Shown in pieces: positions 39,201 through 51,200 of a DNA stretch of 64,000 nt. Position 1 is the stretch's first letter, and each line of letters starts with the position of its first letter. The position numbers were made by a program, and so were the translations under genes. This stretch comes from Liolophura sinensis (taxonomy: Eukaryota > Mollusca > Polyplacophora > Chitonida > Chitonidae). The notes beneath the pieces are model-generated. The model worked only from the letters and a program-made list of their open reading frames with translations, did not search any database and was not told the origin of the DNA. The stretch lies in contig NC_088303.1 of NCBI RefSeq assembly GCF_032854445.1, positions 36,499,265-36,563,264 of the forward strand, in the 5' to 3' direction.

Positions 39201-42200
39201 AATGAACAAATGTGAGTCATGACACATCGTCATCTGTGTATCTATGTATGTATGTATGTTGGAGTTACAGCCAGGAAACAAAGACGGACAGACAGGCAAA
39301 ATCTCTATAACATAATATGCCCAGAGATCAAACAAGTTTCCAAACTTGATCTCAGATCTCAAATATTCAATGTAACCTGTGAATGCCATGATCCTCGTTT
39401 GCATACTTTTCAAGGTACATATATGAACAAATTACACAAACTCTTGTCCCGAAAACCACGAAATTAATCTGAACACAAAATTTGATCGTTTTCAGATTGC
39501 ATGAAAAGCAATGACCAATCACAATCCAGGAAATCATTAAATATGCAAAACTTATGTATGGCTCAATCCGGATTTAATCTTAACTCTTTGTACAGAACCA
39601 ACTGCAGCTAACCAAAAACCCTCCCCTTACCTTAATTTTTGAAATTCTTTGTGCCACTTATGTATTCAAGTATTAAACATCTTTATCGGGGTAACCAGTC
39701 AAACTACTTACTCAAAAAGTTGGGATGCCATTCTGTCTGCTTCGTTTTGCTGACTTTCAGCCTGAAAAGATCAAAACACTGCATGAATAATGCTGCTCAG
39801 AGATACCATGATTTGAGGGTGGGCAGTGCATGGCTTTCACTACTTGGTTTGATTAAAGTTTTACGCTTTACTTAAGAATATCCTATTTCCTCAACCTTTT
39901 CGCATATTACAGAGCAACTTTCAGTGCAATTTCTGCACATTTTGAATTGGATTTTGGAGACAATCTACATTTGGTTGGATTGGACAATTTCAGAGCTTCA
40001 CAAAAAGTATAATTTTATCAGTCCACACAGAATAATGCCTTCAGAATATGCTTGAATAAACACCTTGTAAATATGTGAAAAGATTGAAGAATTACATTAT
40101 TTCACTTAAACAATAGCATTCCGCAATTATGGAGAGAGGAAACCAGGCAGAATTTGGGAGAAACTCTCAACCATCTGCAGGTTGCTGGAAGACCTTCCTT
40201 TGTATAACGGCAGTGGATATTGCCAGCATGTTGTGGACAAACTAACAGGGCCCCAGAGAAAATTTCAGCTAAATTGCGGCCAAAACATGCTAGTACCAAA
40301 CACATCCAAAATCAAAGGAAACAAAAATTAAATATATGCACTTAAACCAGCTCAAAAAATCACACAAGATATTCCTATAAAATAATACTCTTAAAATATC
40401 ATGAAACATAGTTCTCATTTAACAATAGCCTTAAAAAATTTTTTAAAAAATATTTAACTGCAGTATAGCCAGCAAGGCTGTCAACAAACAATTAAACTGA
40501 ATACACACATGTATGCCCCCTATCATCTTTTACCGATGTCAACCTGTTTCATTCGCTGGGCCCACATGAGAGAGATCTAGGTAAGTCGCCTTTTTATAAA
40601 GAAATACTTTTTTAAATATAACCCTTAAGATTTACTTTAACATAAATTTCCAGTACACAAGGGGCTAAGTTTGTAATTTACGGTAAGTAATACGCACACC
40701 AATAACTACTGTTAATGCAAAAATAACATTGCACAAGATTTATTTCTATTTGGTGCAAAATGATGGGAATAAATTTAGATCAAATCCAACAGTGATAGAT
40801 TCTCTGCTTAGAATATCATACGCATTTTCAGTCTTCGTGCGCTGAGAATATGGTCAGACAATTCTTACAAACTGTTCAAATTACAGGTATGGAGACTCAC
40901 GTCATGTGAACATGCCTTGTGGCAATTCTCAACGAAACACGTTTGTCCAAAAAACTGCTAGATGGCTAAAAAATACAGCAATACGTGTATTTCTCCGGGA
41001 AGTGTAATGTCATCATTCTCAAGTCACTGATTAGCAGTGTACAGCACTCTCCCCCAATGTGCAGCACTTTCCCCTGATGTACAGCACTCTCCCCCTATGT
41101 GCAGCACTCTCTCTCCCCCGATGTGCAGCACTCACCCCCGATGTACAGCAGTCTCCCCCTCTGTGCAGCACTCTCCCCCGATGTTCAGCATACGCACCCA
41201 GGTCATAGTGTTTATTTTAATGTAATTTTTAATGTTGATTAGATTTGGGATAACCTTTAATAACCTAATACACTGGGTGAGAGAACGAAAATCTGTGAGA
41301 AGGTGAAAACATCCATAATGAGTGGAAGAAAGAAACAAAATGCAGGTCTAACTCCTCTCTCGGGTTGTTGACATGAGCATCTAGACCACTAATCCATATA
41401 CTATACATCAGTCAATCAGCTTCAGAACTCACCTGCAGTGCCTCTCTGTACCACTGGTCTAACTCCTCTCTCGGGTTGTTGACATGAGCCTCTAGACCAC
41501 TACCCCCTATACATCAGTCAATCAGCTCCAGAATTCACCTGTAGTGCCTCTCTGTACCACTGGTCTAACTCCTCTCTCGGGTTGTTGACATCAGTCAATC
41601 AGCTCCAGAACTCACCTGTAGTGCCTCGCTGTACCACTGGTCTTAACTCCTCTCTCGGGTTGTTGACATGAGCATCTAGATCACTAACTCCTTACACATC
41701 AGTCAATCAGCTCCAGAACTCACCTGTAGTGCCTCTGTGCCACTGGTCTAACTCCTCTCTCGGGTTGTTGACATGAGGCTCTAGATCACTACCCCCTATA
41801 CATCAGTCAATCAGCTCCAGAACTCACCTGTAGTGCCTCTCTGTACACTGTCTAACTCCTCTCTCGGATTGCTGACAAGAGGCTCTAGATCACTAACCCC
41901 TATACATCAGTCAATCAGCTCCAGAATTCACTGTAGTGCCTCTCTGTACCACTGGTCTAGCTCCTCTCTCGGGTTGTTGACATGAGGCTCTAGATCACTA
42001 ACTCCTTACACATCAGTCAATCAGCTTCTGAACTCACCTGTAGTGCCTCTCTGTACCACTGGTCTAGCTCCTCTCTCGGACTGTTGACAAGAGACTCTAG
42101 ATCACTACCCCCTATACATCAGTCAATCAGCTCCAGAACTCACCTGTAGTGCCTCTCTGTACCACTGGTCTAGCTCCTCTCTCGACTGTTGACAAGAGAC

Positions 42201-45200
42201 TCTAGATCACTACCCCCTATACATCAGTCAATCAACTTCAGAACTCACCTGTAGTGCCTCTCTGTACCACTGGTCTAACTCCTCTCTCCGGTTGTTGACA
42301 AGAGGCTCTAGATCACTAACCCCTATACATCAGTCAATCAGCTTCAGAATTCACCTGTAGTGCCTCTCTGTACCACTGGTCTAACTCCTCTCTCGGGTTG
42401 TTGACATGAGCCTCTAGACCACTACCCCCTATACATCAGTCAATCAGCTCCAGAACTCACCTGTAGTGCCTTGATGTATCACTGATCTAACTCCTCTCTC
42501 AGGTTGTTGACATGAGGCTCTAGATCACTAACTCCTTACACATCAGTCAATCAGCTCCAGAATTCACCTGTAGTGCCTCTCTGTACAACTCGTCTAACTC
42601 CTCTCTCGGGTTGTTGACATGAGGCTCTAGATCACTAACTCCTTACACATCAGTCAATCAGCTTCTGAACTCACCTGTAGTGCCTCTCTGTACCACTGGT
42701 CTAACTCCTTTCTCGGGTTGTTGACATGAGGCTCTAGATCACTAACTCCTTACACATCAGTCAATCAGCTCCAGAACTCACCTGTAGTGCCTCTCTGTAC
42801 AACTCGTCTAACTCCTCTCTCGGGTTGTTGACATGAGGCTCTAGATCACTAACTCCTTACACATCAGTCAATCAGCTCCAGAACTCACCTGTAGTGCCTC
42901 TCTGTACAACTCGTCTAACTCCTCTCTCGGGTTGTTGACATGAGGCTCTAGATCACTAACTCCTTACACATCAGTCAATCAGCTTCTGAACTCACCTGTA
43001 GTGCCTCTGTACCACTGGTCTAACTCCTTTCTCGGGTTGTTGACATGAGGCTCTAGATCACTAACTCCTTACACATCAGTCAATCAGCTCCAGAACTCAC
43101 CTGTAGTGCCTCTCTGTACAACTCGTCTAACTCCTCTCTCGGGTTGTTGACATGAGGCTCTAGATCACTACCCCCTATACATCAGTCAATCAGCTCCAGA
43201 ACTCACCTGTAGTGCCTCTGTACCACTGGTCTAACTCCTCTCTCGGGTTGTTGACATGAGGCTCTAGATCATTACCCCTTATACATCAGTCAATCAGCTC
43301 CAGAACTCACCTGTAGTGCCTTGATGTATCACTGATCTAACTCCTCTCTCAGGTTGTTGACATGAGGCTCTAGATCACTAACTCCTTACACATCAGTCAA
43401 TCAGCTCCAGAATTCACCTGTAGTGCCTCTCTGTACAACTCATCTAACTCCTCTCTCGGGTTGTTGACATGAGGCTCTAGATCACTAACTCCTTACACAT
43501 CAGTCAATCAGCTTCTGAACTCACCTGTAGTGCCTCTGTACCACTGGTCTAACTCCTTTCTCGGGTTGTTGACATGAGGCTCTAGATCACTAACTCCTTA
43601 CACATCAGTCAATCAGCTCCAGAACTCACCTGTAGTGCCTCTCTGTACAACTCGTCTAACTCCTCTCTCGGGTTGTTGACATGAGGCTCTAGATCACTAA
43701 CTCCTTACACATCAGTCAATCAGCTCCAGAACTCACCTGTAGTGCCTCTCTGTACAACTCGTCTAACTCCCTCTCTCGGGTTGTTGACATGAGGCTCTAG
43801 ATCACTAACTCCTTACACATCAGTCAATCAGCTTCTGAACTCACCTGTAGTGCCTCTGTACCACTGGTCTAACTCCTTTCTCGGGTTGTTGACATGAGGC
43901 TCTAGATCACTAACTCCTTACACATCAGTCAATCAGCTCCAGAACTCACCTGTAGTGCCTCTCTGTACAACTCGTCTAACTCCTCTCTCGGGTTGTTGAC
44001 ATGAGGCTCTAGATCACTAACTCCTTGCACATCAGTCAATCAGCTTCTGAACTCACCTGTAGTGCCTCGCTGTACCACTGATCTAACTCCTCTCTCGGGT
44101 TGTTGACATGAGGCTCTAGATCACTACCCCCAATGATCTGAGGTAAGCTTCCACATCCTACATGCTGACTCTAAAAAGTAAAACCAATTTTGTTTCTGTT
44201 ATTCATGTGATTGTTGCCTAACTCCATACTCATACTCCATACTCATACTTAGGGTAATCCACTCGCCTTTGGAACGCTAATATCTATTTGATTGGTGTTT
44301 TATGCCGTACTCAAGAATATTTCACTTATACGATACCGGCCAGCATTATGATGGAAGGAAACCGAGCAGAGCCTGGGGAAAATCCACTACCATCCACAGG
44401 TTGTTGACAGGCCTTCCCATATACGGGGTGAGTTAATAATGACCTTTTTCACATGAAGTGTTCTTCCACCAACATAAGGCTGCTTGTTGTCGCTGACCCC
44501 TCCATCAGTGAGACCAAAGGAATGTAGATACATCCCATGTCCTTTGCCGGTTTTGAACCAGTATCTTGTGTGTTCCTCCGATCAGACAGCATTTTTACTC
44601 CACAACAACATCTGGCTTTCTCCACATTTCTGCAGGTGAAAGCCATTTAACTTATACAGCTAACTTTCTCATTGAGCAAATTCACAATATGGATATGTGC
44701 TAACCATGCCCATCATAAAAACACCAATCCCAAGTTACAAATCACACATGTAGCATTGACTAGTATATGCATCTAAGAAAAGTACATTATGACTCAGCCA
44801 GTTGAGAGGCTGTTTAAATATTTACAAAATCTGGCGTGTCAAATATAAAGAAGATAACAGGTCAATCAGGTATCATGAAAAATTGCCTCACCATATTATA
44901 AAATTACTTCAATACAGTAAAACCCTAGCACTGGACCTTCAAAACCGCAAACAGATGCTTTTACGTTCTCTGAATCGATTTTGATCGTTTAAAACATCGA
45001 AAACATCGAAAAAAAATATCAAGTTTGGTGATCAAACATCAGAAAATTTACTCCAGTACAATTAAGCCACTGTTAACCTTGTGACGTTCGCTGAAGGCAT
45101 GTGCGGCTTCTCTGTGTACTACACTGACCACACGGAGACAATCGCTATACTTTTACAGCTAATTTCGTGATTATTCCATGCCTAAGTGTGTCCAGGGTAC

Positions 45201-48200
45201 TGGAGAGTTACATACATCGTCTAAAAATGACACAGATTGAGAAAATATAGACCAGATCTCATAAAAAAACACTCTTTGATTACTGAGGACTTGATCGTAG
45301 TCGTACGAGACTTGCTAATTCAGCCATGCCTACTAAAATAATAGGCCAATGGATGATGCTCATATCCCCCTAAAAAGGGGGCTGTCTCTATTCAATATAA
45401 TTCAAGCTTTATTTATTTTTGGCGGTGATAATTTTTTAAACCATAAAAGATCAGCATGATTGTTATTTTCACCTTCTTGAGCGACAGACTGTTCTTGTCA
45501 CTGCAAGTTACAATCATCTGGCCCGACTGCACGGATCCTTGTGTCGCAGCCGGCAGGCCTATCGCTTGACTAAAAAATTATAATCTGTGGACTGCAAAAC
45601 CGTAACAAATTGCCCAAAATCGGCCATTGTATCACATAGTTGCTATGCTGTACACACTTTTCCAGGATCTTATACAACTTCGATATCTTTCAAAATATTT
45701 GTTGTAAATCTGTTTTAAGGGACCTGTGTGACTCAGTTAGTTGGGGCGCTAGCGCAGTGTAATGACCCAGGAGTTTCTCACCAATGCAGTCGCTGTGAGT
45801 TCAAGTCCAGCTCATGCTCTGCCCAGTTTCCACCCACCATAATGCTGGCCGCCGTTGTATAAGTGAAATATTCTTGAGTACAGCATAAAACACCTGTCAT
45901 ATAAATTAATAAATAAATAAACCTGTTTTACATGTATTTATATGATTTTCAGGGTACTAATTAAGAGTAGGGGTAATTATAGATTTAGTCATACGATAGC
46001 TTCAGGAAAAGCACCCAGTGGGCAGGTCTAATGAATGGATTTGTCAATGCTCTGCACTGTTTTTCAATACATGTTCCCGGCAATACATCTAATACGACAT
46101 CACCCGACCATGTCTCAGCAGCTGACAAGACAGGCAGACGATCCAACATTAATGGGGTTATTTTTTTAGTGGAACATGTGAAAATAATATTTTTTTAAAT
46201 GCTGTTTAAAATTTAGTATGAAAATAACTGTGTTGGGGTTCTATTTTATTATGAGTTTCTGTTGTATAGCACACAAAGTTATCAGCAGACATTATCCACA
46301 AGCTAAAAATCAAATGCTATCATAAAAATGGTTTGTTTCTGTAAACAAGCTGATGGGAAGAAAACTGGCAACATCATAATAGTGGTAATAATGTGTCAAA
46401 GAATATATTTTCTAAATTCAATTTTTAAGTAACACCTCTTGCTGCGTGGTGATTAACATAAAATCTGGCTAAATTGTCACAGGTGCAATAAGGACTGAAG
46501 TAATTAATGCTGTTACCACTTTTGGTAGACTGATGTCTATGAAGTTAATGATAGTGACAAAAAAAAAAAGCTAAAAAACACTGGCAGGAATTAACTAAAG
46601 TTGAACCACAGACAGGTAGATACTGTAAATCCCTTTTTATTCGTGGGCATAAACTTTCACGGATTCATGGGGATAAACTTTCGTGGATCTTAACAGAATT
46701 TTGGACAACTGATAAACGAAAATCAAACTTCAACACAGAAACATCAAGTAATAAAACAACTCGGGATTTGGTAAGAAGACACATTTGCAGGGATCAACTT
46801 TCGTGGATCTTAACAGAATTTTTGAACAACTGATAAACGAAAATCAAACTTCAACACAGAAACATCAAGTAATAAAACAACTCGGGATTTGGTAAGAAGA
46901 CACATTCATGGGGATCAATTTAAGGTGGATTTTAACTCAAGCATTCAAGTAACAATGTTATCATTTAAACTTGTTTGTATCTGTAAGATATGACAAAAAT
47001 TCTATACAATACAGTAACTTGATCAGACAAAGAAAGTTAATCCCCCTAAGCTATTAATCTTCTGAAGACTGTTAATCTTTGTATGACGAAGCCCTTACCT
47101 GCTGTGTGAGCAAATATTTGCATCACTCTGTGAGACGACGAAGGATTAAATGTGATATATATAAATCTCACTGTTTAATTCTCATGCATCAGCAGTGTGA
47201 GTGAACCTTTGAGTGAACTGTGACAGATCTGAGTAAAATTCTCAGAAATCATCATTATGAAAAGTTTGAAGGGCGGAAACCCCGTGAACAATGCATCGGG
47301 CGTGTCGGAAAGGTGATCTGACTGGAAGGCAAGTACAGTGGATAAAAAAACTGCTTCTCTTATCATATGTACATCTCATCACGTACACACGCCCAGTACA
47401 AATTGTCGATTTGTATGTCTCTAAACGTAGCAATTAATCAACAACTATGTCATTATGTGGCAATACTTAGACGGACCTAAGCCTCCTTAAAAGAAGGCAA
47501 GATTAACGATCAAGCTGGATTTGTGAAAGCCAGAATACATTCTAATTAACATGTTTGAAAAGGTATTTGAAGTGTAGTGCTTGTTAACGAATTTATAACT
47601 GTAACGTAAGCTGCATTAATAAATTACCTACAAGGGTTTTATAAGTTCGATGGTACTTATTTTGCAGAAATGTGTTTGCCGCGAATGTTAGTACCACACA
47701 AATAAAAAGGCATTTTTAAAAGACAATTTGGTAGATGTTTTCCACATATGTAAGACGCTTTGAAAACTGTGTGACATAGTTCCACAATACAGCATGTTTG
47801 TGACGTTATTCTTGACTTTATGTATATGTAATTTTTTCAATAATCGTTTATGACGTTCTAATTGTATTGTGATGTAATAATGTGGTTATGGGTAAAAATT
47901 ACCACTGACTGGCCCCTGTAAATATAAACAGTCCACTGTACACCATTTGTATTTTTTTCAATTGTTTTAGTAAGCATTTATGACATTCTAATTGTATTGT
48001 GATGTAATAATGTGGTTACAGGTAAACACCACCAATGAATGGCTACTGTATATATGAACATTCCACAATACATCATTTATATTTTTTTAAATAAAGTCAT
48101 TAGTCACATGATAATGATCCCGACATGTGGATCAAAAGCTTGTGAAACCTTATACAATGCAGAATTTAGATTTAAGAATGTCCATCTACAAGGTTCAGAG

Positions 48201-51200
48201 AAAATATGTGGAAAGTACTTCATGTCATGACAATTATGGTATGACAACAGAAATAATGAAATATGGTCATACCGACGATTTACTGCTGTCTGCATTATGT
48301 TACAGTAAAATCACGGTTTTCAATTACCTCTCACTCTTTTACAGTTGCACTTAACAATGCAATTATTTCTGTAGACGTCTTTCATTAAGATACTTATGAC
48401 AGTACTATGTAACACAGGCAACTGTGCCAAATAGTCAAACAGTTCTGCATATACCTTTCTGAATTTTTTGAAGTTCCGCACTTTCTTGCCCTTCCACATG
48501 ATGAAGCCCTCCTTGTCAGTAACATTTCTGGAGACAGGGTCAGTCCTATAAGGATGCCTCACCATGAGGGATTTAAACTCCACGAGAACCTGGGCAGTTA
48601 CTTCCTCCTTCACAAAACCATCCGCTGCAAGTACCTGATCCTATTGTCAAAGGGAGACAACTCCGTCAATAATGAACAAATCAAATGGAACATTTGTACT
48701 GTTGACAGCAGTACTCTGCTAGGTCATACAGATTGGCAACGATTTGACTTTCTCTGTAAAAATTGAGGCATTATTTAACACGACAAACCATGAAAAAGTC
48801 AACACATTTTCTTCTTTTAATAAATACATGAAAACTGATGGCTTTAAAAAACTGGCAAACTGATTTCCATGAGCAGGTAAGTGCAGGTATGTAACTGAAT
48901 AAAGCTCCAAAGTTACCATTAGGCAGTCTTGACAGCCAAGTCTAGAACACATCCACAGATACACAATAAAACAGATTTGGTATAGAGGTTACCAAGCAGC
49001 TTACCTGATGGAGACACAGTAATGCAAAAATTCAGCTCAATTTCCTAACAGTACAGAAACATTTAACTAAGCATGGACTGATACACAGAAGAGATCTGAA
49101 GGTAGTGAATTTTGCAATTTACAGTAATTAATACATATGCTGAGCATCAGCTATGGAACATTCCCTTCATGTTATTGTTATTTAACACGGATTCCAACAC
49201 CCAAGAGAATTTTGTAATTTATGGTCAATAATATGAACATGTATATAAGCCGCAAAACCTTTGGCTCAATACAAGCAATATTTTTGAAGATACCACATTT
49301 ACCTCGACGTTCCATTTAGCGTTACTGAACACGGATGCCAGGCTATATTTGGACATGACATAAGCTCCATCTATACTTAATATATGCGAACTAACAACGT
49401 ACACAGCATGGTGCTTGTAAATGTGAAATGGCTGGATTATTTTGGGTGCATGTCGACACATTGATGTTCCACTGATGAAACACCACATTAGCACTGTACC
49501 ACATAATTCAAGATTCTAGTCAGAGATTAGATAATGAATTTGACCCAGAGATGTGTGATGCTCAAGTTGAGCAAAATTTCACACATCTGAGCATCGAAAA
49601 CAGTTTAATGTCATGTAAGCAATATTTGAGCAATATTGTGCCAACAACACAAAAACTGCCTCACCAACACTGAGTAAGTGGAGAATGGAAAAAAAGCCAG
49701 CAATAAAAGAAGTAAATAATGTAGTAAAAATGGGATTATACACACTGAATGCCATCTACTGAAGGTTTAGATGACAATGATCTCGGCAAAGGAAATACCT
49801 GTATGGGTAGCCGTGTGGTAAGGAAACCTGTGGGGACATCAGTGTCTTGTACGGCCAGTCTGTTCTCTGTCACCTCTTCAGCCTCATCCTTGCACACAAC
49901 AGACTCTAGCTGATCTACATCTTCCTCTGCCACCTCTTCATCGTCCCCAGATCTCTTCACTCTCTTCTGCTGGGGTGCTGTCACCACATTATCATTTGCA
50001 TCTTCCCTAAACAGTTCTGTCTCAGAGTCATCTCCTATTACAACAGATACAGGCTCTGATTTCACGTCGCCTAGCTCTCCTTGTGCGGATGTATGTTGGT
50101 AAGGTAGTTCTGGGTCTTCAGAGGAGCTTCGGTAACTCAGCTTCCTGCCACCAGGTGTCTTCATCTCTACGGGTCTTGATTCAGGGTCCGAGTCAGACAC
50201 ACGTCCTGGCCCTTCACTGTCTGAAACTTGTACACGACCTCCTGCACCATAACTGTCCACCTCAGTGTCCTGTACCAAAATTTTCCCTCTATTTCTCCTG
50301 CCAGGTCGCACAAATGTTCCCTGGTCATCTGATGAACTGCCAGTACTATCTGCTTCTCTGCCCATATGTTTCCTTCTGATGCCTTGTGGAGTTGTCTCCC
50401 CCTGCACTGTCCCTTCAGGCTTTTCAGACTTTACTCTTACTGTACATGATATGTCTGGGCTTATTCTTGCTGATTTTGGATCGGGCATTGAGTGGCTGTC
50501 ATCGTCAGTACCCCGGGCTCTGAAGAATTAAATCATACACATTCTCAGAATACATATACAACTTCAAACAATGTATTCATGAAGCATTCAAGAAAATTAC
50601 TGTTGACTGCGGCCTGAGATCATTTCTTTTTTTTAATTCACTAAAAATAAAAAACAAGAAACATTCAGCCACCAGATCTGGGTCACCAGATTTTTTTTTA
50701 TATTTATTACTATATCTGTTAAAACCATTACAACAAATTACATAATAGGGATCTGTGTACTTCTCTATTTATACAAATACAATTACTGTATTTCACTTGT
50801 AATTATCAGAATTTTTCAAGTCGGACATATTGCGAAGTCTCATTAACTGTTCAGAACTTCAGGGCACGCATGCGTGTCTGAACATGCATTTTCACACTTT
50901 AGGTACTATAAAGCAAACACTCTTTACTTGACCTTGCCTATCGTACCTCTTTCTTGGAATACTTGCTGGAGTGAGAATATCCCCGACTGGCTTGGTATCC
51001 ACACTGAAGTCTCCTGCATCATTCACTCCTGTAAGAATATCCCCAACTGGCTTGGTATCCACACTGAAGTCTCCTGTATCCTTCGCTCCTGCAGAAGTAT
51101 GGCCATCCTGACTATCCTCAGTCTTTGTTTCCATTTTCACCACAACTTTACCATCTTCATGCCTGGGGGCGACTGCTGTAGCCCTTGACTGAAATCATAC

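Noticed and set aside
37137-44125. Regular repeats considered as CRISPR-like arrays
   Set aside because: Units are contiguous minisatellites without unique spacers, in a eukaryotic gene.
48455-48625. Alternative NBN acceptor cttgcag|CGG at about 48625
   Set aside because: It would start the exon with two bases of a split codon, whereas the preceding exon ends in phase 0; the acceptor at 48641 fits phase 0 and has a better pyrimidine tract.
49225-49494. 89-codon minus frame between two NBN exons
   Set aside because: No nibrin similarity; flanking NBN exons are both phase 0 and join directly, so no extra exon is needed.
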